Assembly: GCA_015501585.1 (NCBI GenBank)
Contig: JADNRY010000040.1
Coordinates: 62,001 to 126,000, forward strand
Direction of reading: 5' to 3'
Length of the DNA: 64,000 nucleotides
From: Rhodocollybia butyracea
Taxonomy: Eukaryota > Basidiomycota > Agaricomycetes > Agaricales > Omphalotaceae
Positions 11,479-22,257 of this stretch are shown piece after piece (within the stretch, counting starts at the first letter, position 1; every line of letters starts with the position of its first letter). The translations under genes and the position numbers were made by a program. The notes under the pieces were generated by a model. The model was not told the DNA's origin. It did not search any database and saw only the letters and a program-made list of their open reading frames with translations.

Positions 11479-11581
11479 TGCGGGAAACTTTCGTTTTCAC
11501 CTGCTTCCGTTATGTCTCGCTTCGCACGCGCTGACATAAAACGCAGTCGGCTCGCCAGCCACTTGAACCAGTACCACCACC
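11479..11581 (+). promoter_or_regulatory. Conserved long-type promoter cassette, copy 7
   Basis: GCGGGAAACTTTCGTTTTCA, CCTGCTTCCGTTATGTC, GCTGACATAAAACGC, CGGCTCGCCAGCC and the leader CTTGAACCAGTACCACCACC. It is nearly identical to copy 6 over the upstream half. Confidence 0.6.
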
Positions 11582-12565
11582 ATGTTCGAGTCGATGATCA
11601 AGCACAAGTTTTCAATATTCATGTGTGTTGCGATGATTGCGAGCCTCATATGTTTGGCTCTTGGGCTCATGGATAGGACAATCGCCTCCTGCTTGCCGGT
11701 CTCTTTCTTGCAGTTCAAGTCATCCTCCTGGCTCGCAGCAACTTGTTTTGTTCTCGCCCTGGTGCTCGCTATCCACTACCCTCTTGCGCGAAAGGCCTAC
11801 GAGGTCACGAATCAGGAAACCATAGCGCTTCTTCCGCATCTTGCATGCTTTCTGGCCCTCATATACATTGCTTGTTGGCTCGTATATATGAAGTATTCGC
11901 TCACCTCCTGTTTCCAGATGGGTGCTCTGGTCTGGGCTTGCTCTTGGAGGCTGGATGTGCTTTCCTTCTCGCCCTAGACATTACTGTACACTGGTTCGCG
12001 TACGCTAAGCACTACGTTCTTGCGCGCAAGTCCGAAATCGGAGACCAAGAAATGCTGCTGTACTACAGTTGGGTCAGCTTTGATGTCTTCGTTGATGCGT
12101 CCGAGTTCTACCTCCCAGCTATCGAGGCCGCTGTGGATTTGAGGTATTTGACGGCTGCCGCTAGAGAAGATCATGATAAGGATGTTCAGATGCTTCGTGA
12201 TAAGATAAATGAATACAGGATATTCTACTACAACAATGTGCGTTGTCTTTTCTACTTCTTTTCAGCCCGTTCTTATTTGCATCCAACCTTCTTAGGCTGT
12301 GAAAAATGAAACATTTGATAAAGATTCCGTCGGGAAATTCACGGCGTTGAAGGCAACCATCGGGGTAGATGCTCTACTTGTTCCCTTATGATTTTCACTG
12401 ATTTTTTTCTGTCAGCGCTCTGTGACAAGGCTCAAGACGATGAATGCTGTGTACCCTTGCACACAGCAGTCGGATAAAGCTAAGCTTGATAGAATGTTTA
12501 GAAAGATTAATGAAGCGTATCATCGTTCGTATCTACTCATCTCTGAGATATATTTGATTATATAA
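11582..12565 (+). pseudogene. Array copy 7: long-type membrane protein with one missing base
   Basis: Exons are 11582-12237, 12296-12364 and 12416-12565. Module 1 (MIASLICLALGLMD, IASCLPVSFL, SSSWLAATCFVLALVLAI) and the start of module 2 are intact. Near 11912 the sequence CTCCTGTTTCC lacks one base of the CTCCTGCTTTCC of its sisters, moving the rest (FLLALDITVHWF, VLARKSEIGDQEM, FVDASEFYLPAIEAAVDLR) into another frame. Adding one base would give 219 codons in exon 1 and phase 0. Exon 3 is the longest of the array (50 codons), with CTQQSDKAKLDRMFRKI and a distinct end. Confidence 0.6.
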
Positions 12566-13716
12566 AGTAGTGCCTTGATTATTAAGTACAGAACTGTATC
12601 CGATATCCGTTTCATATACTTAATTCGTATAAGCACAAAGCCAAAGGTTTGAGACGGAGAGATATCTTTTACTTCCACCATCGCCTCCCATCGCCCCAAC
12701 TTGAATCCCACCTTGCCATGCTACTCGAGTCGAGACCATTCTCGGTCGATTGTATGCTTCTCCAGTTTCCTCACTAAACTCTCGTCAGTGCTGGTACAGT
12801 GCATATCTCGATCCCGTCCGTCAACTTGGATTCAGCTCTAGACGAGCATTTAGCAATCCTCTTATAATTTACCCCAACTTTACCCTGACAGCTCAGCTGC
12901 CGGACCAAGTTATTCCTCCTCCAAGTTTGCAAGTTCGGAGTTGACGGCCGAGGAGCAGTGAGGGTCTCAATATGAAGATGTTGACTGAGAGGACATTAAA
13001 GGACGAGGCGGAGGATACTGGAATTATGAAGAGGTTGAATGATGGGATTGTGAGGGCAGGGCTACGGGACCACCACAGCCTTAATAAGGTCCAGGACCGA
13101 GAGGCAGGGGAGGGGATATAGGTGGTGGGTCTGTACTTGGTTGTATGTTGCAATGATTTGCACCGTTCTATTGCAACCGATCAGCGAGAGGGGAGAGAGG
13201 GCTTTGTGTAGGTAAGGGTACAGTAACGTTTGAGGTGTTTGGAGGGGCAACGATTGCCATTGTTGGGCAACATGAAGTTTGGCCTGGTTGTTCACACCTC
13301 ACGTGAATTGAACGTGGTCCGTGTTTGTGGCGTTATATACTTGAACTTCATTTCGCTGCTGCCAATGGAATAGAAAAACTTGCTTTGGATTGCCAAATGA
13401 AAAAAATCTAGAGTCAGCGTATAAGTTTTCCAACATCAGTATCTTTGCCAGGACTGTCTTGTTACAACGTCGTTTCGAGCCTCACCCGAAAACCTGTGGC
13501 TCATGTGAGTTGTGTACTTCCAGGTGAATGTATGTATTAGCCTGGGCCACATTGATCCTCAAGGGACCGCTGTCACCGTTGCCGGTAACCTCCTCCGATT
13601 ATTTGTTATCATTACCATCGATTACTTTACCTCACAACAGATATTTCACAACTATCAGTACAAATACAAATTCTAGCCAACGGTGGAAGGTCAGACGGAG
13701 TATGGAGGAGGGAGAG
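12566..13716. other. Intergenic, with a possible gene remnant at about 12.74-13.13 kb
   Basis: Mostly no gene. Between about 12970 and 13110 a plus-strand stretch reads like old coding sequence (MKMLTERTLKDEAEDTG, then MKRLNDGIVRAGLRDHHS) before a stop. I cannot name the family, and no splice pattern extends it. The rest has only short frames. Confidence 0.3.
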
Positions 13717-14595
13717 TCAGTGGGAGACTAAGGCTAGAACAGTCCGAGTCTGAGACTGGTTCTGGTATTGGCCGCGGTCATGAAGAGAAGGATTATCACA
13801 TTCGATCTTTGGGAACCAGTCGTCATTAGCATGCTCGCGTTTTGGGAATTTACGTCGTCGTAGTGGGGGAGTGCGAGTAATAAGCACACATTCATTCACA
13901 CCCAAAGGAAAAGTGACAGAATGACCCTTCCTTGTTATAGGTGGCCAGCGATGAGCACAATCATGCGATTGAGCAGCGAGATGTGAACAGAGGTTCCATT
14001 GAGAAGCGGTGGCATCTTCTGAGCCTAGATGTCGAATACCCCACCGAGACATCTTTTGAGTCTCAGCATTCAAATAAGTTTCGCGATATTTCTAGAATTT
14101 GCTGAATCAAAGTAAAGGCGGCTGGTATAGTAACGAGGACTCACCCAATAACAATCTCCAAAGTATGTATACTGCTTAATGTACTTTTGATAAAGCGGAA
14201 CATCATTCCAAGAAACTTCAGAAACTTCGTCGACCAACGGTTGACCAAGCAGTTTCTTCCATATTCTGAGGCAACGCGACTCGGAGCGCTCAGGCTCTTG
14301 CTTGCGCTGACTCTGCTGAGAATCATAATATTCTTGGAGCTCCTGCCTGCATTTAAGGAATCTGGGGGTTGAAAGTTAACGAATCTACATGTATGGAAAG
14401 AATAAGATGAACTTGCTCTTCAGTGGCCTGTTCCAGGTTCTGTGTAGTGGAACTGTGCCTCCAAGATGCGAGGCGCCCTACGATGAGATAACCCCAAACC
14501 TCTGCCATTATTAGGGACGAGCATTCAATAATAAGAGGATCGGGCCAGGGAGTTGTATCGCGGGCTATTTCTTGTTCTTCTAGTCTTTCGAGCAT
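13717..14595 (-). CDS. Unrecognised 251-aa protein flanking the array
   Basis: Three exons on the minus strand, 14413-14595, 14145-14342 and 13717-14091, all phase 0, give 251 aa from ATG at 14595. The first intron uses a GTTCAT donor and contains a GTTAAC branch-like site; the second has a GTGAGT donor. The protein has no signal peptide or membrane helix. It is rich in charged and aromatic residues (YQKYIKQYTYFGDCYW), with a W-G-I-R-H-L segment, H/W-rich SHDCAHRWPPITRKGHS, and a basic TPPLRRRKFPKRE stretch near the C-terminus. I do not recognise the fold. The decayed relative at 1.55-2.38 kb shows the family is duplicated around the array. Confidence 0.5.
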
Positions 14596-14823
14596 GGAGA
14601 AATAGGATTAGGATTAGGAGACACTAGCAAAGAGTTTCACATTACACAGCGTATTAGTAAGTTGGAAGTCTGAAGGTTACGCGTAGTCTCATGACCGTGG
14701 ATATCGTCAAGCGTGCAAGTCGCATGGTCTTCAATTCATTCCTCTACATCCTCCATCTAGTTCTGCAGTACTCCTTCCCAAGCAGCCTAACCAGTCACCA
14801 CACAAATTGTAGAGTTCACTATC

Positions 14824-17175
14824 ATGCAACTTTTCGGTCGCGGAACTACCTCGTCAGACTCGCGACTACAAAAAGGCCCGGAAATACTCGCCACTGTGTG
14901 TCTTGTCTAATGTCTTGAATATTCATCTGACTGTTTTCGTTATTGTCAGACCCAGCCAGTGGCAACCACCGCTGAAAACTTCTCGGATACAGAGTCTATC
15001 GAGAGCGGCGAATCATCCTTAGAATTCTCAGACTTCGCATATTCAGCTCATGAAAATGAGGGAGCAGAGAATCCATGGACTTCCCCTCCTCATGGCCAGA
15101 ATGACAATGACTCGGCTGATTCCGATTCTTTCAGCGAAGTCTACACCTCTTTTGATGACGAACCAACGGATCTGAGGAACAACTTATACATTTCGGATTC
15201 CGAGTGTCAACGCCTCCATGTTGTCGTCGCTGAGCTAGAAAATAAGCACCGGGATGACATGCAGGCTCATGCCGTTGAGGTGCAGGCGCTGCGTGATGCG
15301 CAGGAAGCTCTTACGAAAGAGCTGACTCGCACTTTCGAGTCGAGGGAGAGTGACCTGCTGCGAGAGAAAGCAGAGATACAAGCACGACTGGACGAGGTTT
15401 CAGATGCGAATACCACGCTCTCCGCAGAGTCTGCTCGTCTTTCGCTCGAGGTAGACAGTTCGTCTCATGAGGTCCAAGAAACACAAGCGAGGATCACCCA
15501 AGTGGACCAGGACTATGCTGATATGGTGCACCGAGTCCATAGCCTTCAAACAACTGAAGCCAACTCCGCGGAGGACGTTTCTTGTCTCACCATAGCTCTG
15601 GACGATGCGCTTGCCGAGGCTGACCGGCTTCGTCAAGAGCTGGACGAGCTTAACGCTTCTGCCTCTCAAGAACGTAGTGATCTGCTTGATGCCAATAACA
15701 CCCTTCGCAGCGAACTTGATGATGCCACTCAGGAACTCGAGATGGAACGTACGCGATCCCAGTCCGCAGCAGCACGTTTCGCCGACGAGACACTTATCTT
15801 GGCGGAATCTCGTGACAGCGCTAGGGCTGACTTTGAGCAAGTTTGTCGTGACCGAGACGAGCTCGTGAATACTCTTTATCTTGAGCTGGAGAGGGAACGT
15901 GCTGAAAGTAGTCGGCTATCCGAGGAGATCCGTAGCCTTCACCAGGACCGAGACGACGCCTCTGCGAACGAAAAAGAGGAGACACAAAGAATTTCCAGTG
16001 CTATGGAAAGTAAAGAGCAAGAACTCAGCGTCGTTCAAGCCCAGTTGGCTACCGCGCAGAGCGATTTTGAGCTCAGTTGTACGTTATTGACGCAGGATAT
16101 CAGCAATCTTGAGATGGAGAGAGATGCTCTCCAAGTGACTGTCACGATGCTAGAGGAAGAAGCTCGGGATGCGCAGCGACAGAAGGAGAGCGATCTTCAG
16201 GCCCTCCGCGACGAGCATGACGCACTTTTACTGAGACAGACAGAAGAAGTGAAGGCAGAGATGCAGACTACTATAAATGACCTGCAAGCATCCTTGATTG
16301 CCCAGATTGACGACTCTCGTCAACTCAGGGCCTCGGAGCGGTCAAAGGAGCGAGAGATTGGGTCTTTACGGAGGGAAAAGGGTGAACTCCAGCGAGACCT
16401 AGAGGCCACCCGCACTGGAAGAAATCAGATGTCATCCGATAACCGTGATTCGCAAGCTCGACCGAGCGAATCGCAAGTCGAGCGGGACGGGCCCAACCCG
16501 GACATCCTTGGAGAGCCAGTCCTCGCCAGGCTATCCGATTTGCGAAGGCAGTTGAATGACGCAAAAGAGACCATCCTTTCCAAATCCACACAAATCGAAG
16601 TTCTCCGGGGCGAGAGCCGTGCTGCACTCAGGCGCAAAACACGAGAGACCGAAACCTTGAAAACAGAGATGCTCGCACAAGTGAAGGATCTTCAGGCGCA
16701 GAAGGGCGAACTCTCCCGTCGTGTATCCGAAATGACAACCACTTTGGAGAGCAAGGAAGAGAAGATTAAGTCGTTGTGTGAACAGAGAGATAATCTGCAA
16801 GTGGAAAGGGATAGCTTGAAGCAGGAGTTGGAGAGCATTCGGGGTCGAACGGAAACATCGAAATCGAGACCGTCAGCCTTGCCCATTGGATCACACAGAC
16901 TCGGAGGGAGTGAGTCTGCGGGACATGCAATGCCTGAACAACCTCCGCTGCCTCGACAGCCTCCAATGCCTCGACTACCTCCAATGCCTCGACAGCCTCC
17001 AATGCCTCGACCACCTCCAATACCTCGACAGCCTCCGATGCCTCAGCTACATCCTACGGCTAGACCACTATCCCAAGTACAGCTGGTGAATCCCTTTTTC
17101 ACGCTAGAAGCAACCAGCGGGACGTCTGGAGCATCCTGGAGAGCATCCAGTAGCAATGCTGGCGGGCTATCGTAA
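14824..17175 (+). CDS. Long coiled-coil protein with proline-rich C-terminus
   Basis: ATG at 14824 starts a 24-codon exon (14824-14895). A 54-nt intron with GTGTGT donor joins it in phase to 14950-17175, giving about 765 aa. Residues about 30-90 are acidic and serine-rich (SDTESIESGESSLEFSD). Residues about 95-660 are almost continuous heptad-like sequence rich in E, Q, R, L and A, interrupted near 515-550. Residues about 690-735 are a PPMPR repeat coded by a 15-bp minisatellite. No motor, kinase or membrane segment is visible. The layout fits a cytoskeletal, Golgi or scaffold protein, but no orthologue can be named. Proline repeats of this kind can bind SH3 or profilin-type partners (inference). 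Opposite-strand open frames here are composition shadows. Confidence 0.75.
16933..17050 (+). repeat. Coding minisatellite, 15-bp unit (PPMPR)
   Basis: About eight imperfect copies of CCTCCAATGCCTCGA in frame. The repeat makes the proline-rich tail of the coiled-coil protein and is likely to vary in length between strains. Confidence 0.8.
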
Positions 17176-18249
17176 GGCACTTCCTTTCGAGGGTGAACTG
17201 AGATGAAGCTATTGAACCGAGTAGTAAGAACAATATGATTTTTCAGTCTATGTAATGGTATAATAAATATTCACCTTCTATTCAGTGAACGAGATATAGG
17301 TCCTTTGCCAAACCGGTGCCTGGTCAACGCTGATCTTATCGAGTTTTGTCTTGTACGAAAAGGATCGAAAGTTGAAAACAGCGATATGAGGCTCTATCTC
17401 GAGTAGTTGAAGCTGTTTGAACTCGTTCAAACCAACCCCAACTATTTCGCCTACGGGTCCTCCGTGTGCAATTCAAATCAAGAGCTCGATGGCAAACAGG
17501 GTATTTTGCGTAGTAACACTAGTCTAGTTGTCGCCAATGATACGCTACATCAGTAAGGGAACGTCGTACAATGTACAGAGAACTTACTTCCGAACCTTTT
17601 TGTTGAAGTGTTCAAACAAATATACGGTGTCGGTGTCGGTAATGGTCGGTTTGCTGCCGCTTGTGCGATGAAGATCGGTGAGGACGTCGAGTGGAAGTAT
17701 CTTCATGTTCTTGAAGATTGCGTTGGGTTCAGAAAAGCCCGTTTCGAGCAGACCACACAGACCTAATGTATCGTAACAGCTGCTGGATGAGCATATCTTC
17801 CCGAAAAAGATGAATGTACGGGATTACCAGTTGAAGTTTCTGCAATCTCATTCTCTTTCACTTGGTTTCCCGAGCTAAAAAGTACAGCTGTGAGAGGTTC
17901 AAAGAAAAAACTAAAAATCTCGCACCAGGCTAGCAAGAGATCAATTTTGCCCCAAGCATCATCATTCATCCCAAGCTACAGTCAACTGGCACACACATAA
18001 ATCGACTTCAGCCGGGAGAGCAAAGGCGCGTGTACAACTTCTTTGAGACTTTCCGGTCCTTTTGAACCTCTATTAATCCCTTTCTCGCAGATATCCTGTT
18101 GAAAATTTCATTTCAAGGGGTCTTGATGCACCTCAGAAAGCGTTGCGAGAGCAAACGAAAGCGAAACGGATTGGAGGCGGAGGCAAAAAGACGCGTTTGT
18201 TGATCTGAGACTCTTGACTGTTGAGTGTTACGTTGAACGTTGAAGAACA
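17176..18249. other. Intergenic; possible fragment of the array family
   Basis: No intact gene. At about 17348-17405 the plus strand reads CLVRKGSKVENSDMRLYLE before a stop, which resembles CALVRKSEIGYQEMRLY of array copy 3, so a decayed array relic is possible. No other coding signal was found. Confidence 0.3.
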
Positions 18250-19729
18250 ATGTCACGGTATCATGCTAGTCCATTCCCAGGCTTCTTAATTCTCCACAAT
18301 CCCTCAATTATCTCCCCTAGGAAAATCCTTGTAGAAAATCGCACCGAGAAGATTACTGTTCCGTCGCATATTTGGACTCTAGATCAACCTTACTTGAAGG
18401 CGTTCTCATTCGCCAGGAATACGTTGAACTCATCCTCGCTGAAATCGGCACAAAAGAAATATTTGGCGTACAATCAACGACACGAGGAGTTCATTAAATT
18501 CTGAAGAAAGCCCAATTGTGGACCAGTGAGTCACTTCTGTACCTTATAAATCCATTTACTGATCGCTCTCTACGTAGCTCTGGCGTCGAACAAGAGGCTC
18601 ATCAGGAGTCGAACGTCGCTCATAACCAATCCGATCCTTCATCGAATGACGCGGTACCCGATATAAAATCCGAGGAAGTTGACCTCTCAGGCCCTTTTGC
18701 CATTCGCTTGGTTCCTGCTCCGGATATCAACACCTTGGATGTCTTTCCTAACCCATTTGCATTATCTGAGAACAAGAATGTCGCCATGGGCTTCGGGCTC
18801 ATCACCACTGGTCTTCCTGGTATCGGTGATTGTCTTTTCGGGCGTAATTGTTCGTTGTTGCTCATTGATCTTCTCTACAACAGGAAAAACGTTGTTTCTG
18901 TTTCTCATTTGGCATCTTAGACGCGCGGAAAATTTTCCGACGCTGTTCATGGTCCACCCCGACTCTGCTTTGCTGTGGAAAGATAGTAGACTCATGCTCT
19001 CTCAAGTGGTTCCCGAAGATGTTCCGGCCATGATACCATCTGAAGCATGGTGCCTTGTTGACTCAAACCGCAGCCTCATCGACGTTCCAGAGTTCTTGAC
19101 GGCCAGAGGATGTTTTATCATACAAGCCGCTTCCCCTCGAGAGCCCAGAATGGAATGGAAGAAGAAACATACAAACGTTGATTATCTGGTGATGAAGCCA
19201 TGGAGCGCTGAAGAGCTCGTATCTGGGTATGTTCTCATTCAAGTTGTTCATGTCATTAGACGAACTACTGATTGGGATCTATAGGCTTCAACTCCAGGAT
19301 ATTTCGCGCACCAAGACCACTGCAGATTCGCTTGTCAAGTTTAGAGACCGATCTGGCGGCTCTGCTCTGGATGCGTACCGTTACGCTTCTGATATGTCCC
19401 TGTGCGAGGCGGTAATCTCTGGTGCTGCTCGGCGCATAAACGGGGATATGGTTGAGCGTGCGTTTACCTCATCCCCTTCTTCCTTGAAACTTCCCACAGA
19501 TGGACATAAGTTGTCGGTGTTTCCGCTCAGCGACCGTGACCGCCAGAAATATCTCATTACTTCCCCTTCCGAATGCCTGTATGAAAGAGTCCTCAGCATC
19601 ATCAACAAGGATCGTGAGGTTGCGAGTCTAAGACTCTACAACCTCTGCGTCGGCTGGCCAACTCCTGGACCCAGGGCTTTGGCCGCTCGAATCTTCAAGC
19701 GTTATCATGATCAAATAAAACACAGTTGA
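18250..19729 (+). pseudogene. Crinkler/RHS-like P-loop NTPase, copy 1 (5' exon damaged)
   Basis: Exons are 18250-18525, 18578-18825, 18884-19226 and 19285-19729. The intron at 18826-18883 splits the Walker A motif; splicing gives GLPGIGKTLFLFLIWHLRR. Downstream are AWCLVDSNRSLIDVPEFL and FIIQAASPRE with WKKKH, then YLVMKPWSAEELVSG. This order (P-loop, VDSN, ASSPRE, MKPWS.EEL) is typical of the NTPase of fungal Crinkler/RHS-type proteins. Exons 2-4 are in phase. Exon 1 aligns with copy 2 (SIISPRKILVENR, VPSHIW) but loses frame near 18390 and ends early, so the full protein cannot be made as written. A stop after IKHS is shared with copy 2. No nuclease or kinase effector domain follows in frame. 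Confidence 0.6.
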
Positions 19730-20158
19730 CTCTTCAATCGTGAACAGTCGATTCATGAAGCACTCGGGAACTTCATCGAATGCAAGCATCAAAGCAACCT
19801 GGACGAGGCTGGAAAACTCATTCTTGGCTCAGAATCGATAGCGCAACTTCTTTTCTCCATGTCGATGGCCCGCTTAGAATCTACAGTCACTCCGCTCATG
19901 CATCGAAAAAACCTCGAGCCGCTCCCACGTATAACCTTCGCAAGGGTGAGGATGTCTCCCTTCGAAAAGGCATATGCTATTTGCCTGAAGATCGAACTTC
20001 TCAAGGATTCGATCTTCCAAGTAGCACTGAGTGCACCTCCGAGTCACTTCTTCGAGTGGTCGGAAGATGGCATCACTGCAATTACTTACATTTATGTTAC
20101 CCTCCTCCCGTTGAACCAAGTCTTGCGTTCCTATCCAGTCATGTTCTCGATTCCGTAG
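19730..20158 (+). other. Open reading frame continuing after the stop of NTPase copy 1
   Basis: Directly after the TGA at 19727-19729 the same frame stays open for about 140 codons (LFNREQSIHEALGNFIE ... YPVMFSIP) to TAG at 20156-20158. In copy 2 the matching region (34252-34620) has several stops. This may be an old C-terminal domain cut off by an early stop, or a 3' UTR. Confidence 0.35.
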
Positions 20159-20215
20159 TTTAAACCTGGGACGTATAACCTGTTTGCCATTCCTGATGTA
20201 TTACAACGTACTTAT

Positions 20216-20492
20216 AGTGACGAAAGCGGATTGGCCGAGGTTACTTTTTGATTTTTACCTCCCGCATGTGACCTAGGTTTGACTCATTTATTTCCATGAC
20301 AGAATTATTTCATTGGCTTGATTGTCTTGATTGCCAAACCGAAGCCAAACTACTTATTATTTTGCTCTCTATCTCTATCTGTGACCACATTCAAGGAATA
20401 TTCAGCCTATGTGTGGTATGTATTGACTGACTTTGCACCCCAGTTGAATCACTCGACACATCCTGGGGTATGATTCTCTCTTACTTACCCGG
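20216..20492 (-). repeat. Short deletion derivative of the 31.1-32.5 kb element, inverted
   Basis: Its reverse complement matches both ends of the element at 31138-32505. One end is GTGACGAAAGCGGATTGGCC with CCTCCCGCATGTGACCTAG; the other is GGCTGAATATTCCTTGAA, GGTCACAGATAGAGA and AAGTAAGAGA. The internal coding part is missing. This is the usual form of a non-autonomous relic. Confidence 0.65.
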
Positions 20493-20629
20493 TAGTTTCA
20501 GCCTGTCCCAAGGCAACGAGCATCAAGGATAAGGCCTGAAGTTCAAAGTAGAGATGAATGTCACGCTGCCTCATGCATTATTGGGATAGGCATCTCAGCT
20601 AAGAAACATTGCATAACTGCAACACCAAT
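20493..20629. other. Spacer
   Basis: No coding or repeat signal recognised. Confidence 0.3.
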
Positions 20630-20775
20630 TACGAGTCCTGAATGTAATGAAGGCTCGTCCTTATGGCGGGTTTCGGCGTGAGAATTTGTCCGAATTGAGC
20701 CTGATCTCGTCCAAATCGGGTTGACCTAATAAGGAGATTTAGTTTCGATATATTTAGGATGTCAAAGCGTTGGCC
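20630..20775. repeat. Dispersed repeat, 5'-end type (unit 1)
   Basis: About 145 bp beginning TTACGAGTCCTGAATGTAAT match 22947-23095, through GGCTCGTCCTTATGG and TGTCAAAGCGTT. It begins with the same TACGAGTCCTG that appears inverted in the 3'-end repeats. Confidence 0.6.
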
Positions 20776-22204
20776 ATGTGATGTTGGTTGCTCATTGTCC
20801 TCCCTTCTCTTTTCTCGTTTGTTTCACGCGACTAGGTTACTCAACCATCTTTCTGGCTAATCACAACAATAACAATATGCGTGTTCCTGATAGATGTTCA
20901 GATCAATAACTCTGTTTACAGCGTGCGCGCGCAGAGCACTTATTTCTTAACATCTTCTTCTGTCATTCATCATTCAAGCTTCAAGTGTGGGATTGCTCCA
21001 ACCCTCAGCCAACACGGGACCCAATCAAATCCGGAGATCAACCATGGACAGGCTGCAGTGCTTTTCCAGCACACGGCATTATTGAAGCATCCAGATTGTA
21101 TGTCACAACTGGATTTTACCCCTACGCCCTTCTTGGCCTTTCTTGGCACTTGAAAAAAACAGGAGAACATCCTCTTACTACCTTCCCAAACTGTACCAGT
21201 TTATGTTGATTTGGCATCATTTATGGACATGCCTGAAGCTCAACCATCTCTTGACTTTCATTGCCTTCCTTTCCCTCTATGTTTCTTCTCTGCCCTTTCC
21301 TTCCAATCACTGGTCAGGACCTTAACTGCCATGTTCATTTACAATGTAGTACCTGCTTAGCAAGTCATGTCTCATCTTTTGGATCACATTCCTCACAACT
21401 GCATAGGTCACAGGTTGATTTGGAGATTTAGGACACTCCGGGATGGTGTTGAAAGGGCAGGAGGATTAGCAGATGGAATATGGATGGGCTTTCATGCCTC
21501 TGGAGGTTGCCGAGTAGCTGAACCAGGCTCTTGATGATTTCACGAAGGGATGTATCTGCCGTCAGAATTGAAATTCTCAACTTGTTGGCTGGCCTTTCAC
21601 AAAGGCTGTTGTATCATCCGGCTCCACTAGTCTCATTGACGTAGCTTGCTACGTTCTTTCTACACGCATTTAGTGGGCATGTTAGGATGGTGTCTGAGAA
21701 GGTCCGATAGTGCTGGCCAACAGTACCTCAAAATTGCAGTGTTACAGTCTCGTTTTGTCTGTACCTTTGGCAACCTCTTGGCTTTCGGGTTCGACTCAAC
21801 ATTTACACTCACATCTTGTCTGTGAGTAGATATTCCATCCTTTTTCTCTTGACAACTGTCTGACACAATCCAGTACCAACAGACACCATTCTAACATCTG
21901 CATCCATGCCTTCTCTCAACACTTGTCAAGCATCCAATATCTATCCACCTTCGCAATGTCCCCTCCTCACATGTGCCATCTTTAAAATGAACAGATAGTA
22001 TATCAGAACTGTTTCCTTCACGCGCGGCTTCTGATTCAATAATTTGATTGTTATCTTACTCAAATGACTTGTGGTATTTGTCAATATCCATGGAATACAT
22101 GGTTTTCTTTTTTGGCCTGAAGGATGTTAAACTTCCGAGAAGCTTATCCAGCACATTCTCCAATGTAAGCTCAAATTACTTTATCTTTTTTATAATCTCT
22201 TTTG
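20776..22204. other. Probable interior of a degenerate repeat element
   Basis: Lies between the 5'-type repeat (20630) and the 3'-type repeat (22205). If those are the ends of one element, its length is about 1.6 kb. No reading frame longer than about 90 codons and no protein motif was recognised on either strand. Confidence 0.35.
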
Positions 22205-22257
22205 AGTACAGGACTCGTACCTGCCACGCGCTTTGCGCAATGGCCCACACTCGCAAG
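22205..22257. repeat. Dispersed repeat, 3'-end type (unit 1), with a hairpin
   Basis: CAGGACTCGTACCTG, then CCACGCGCTTTGCGCAATGG and CCCACACTCGCAAGT. It is repeated at 23350-23400 with small changes. On the minus strand GCAGG-TACGAGT-CCTGC-like sequence resembles a tRNA T-arm/B-box. Confidence 0.6.

Noticed and set aside
15400..17020. Long minus-strand frames opposite the coiled-coil gene
   Set aside because: They mirror the regular codon pattern of the plus-strand coiled coil and have no starts, introns or motifs of their own.
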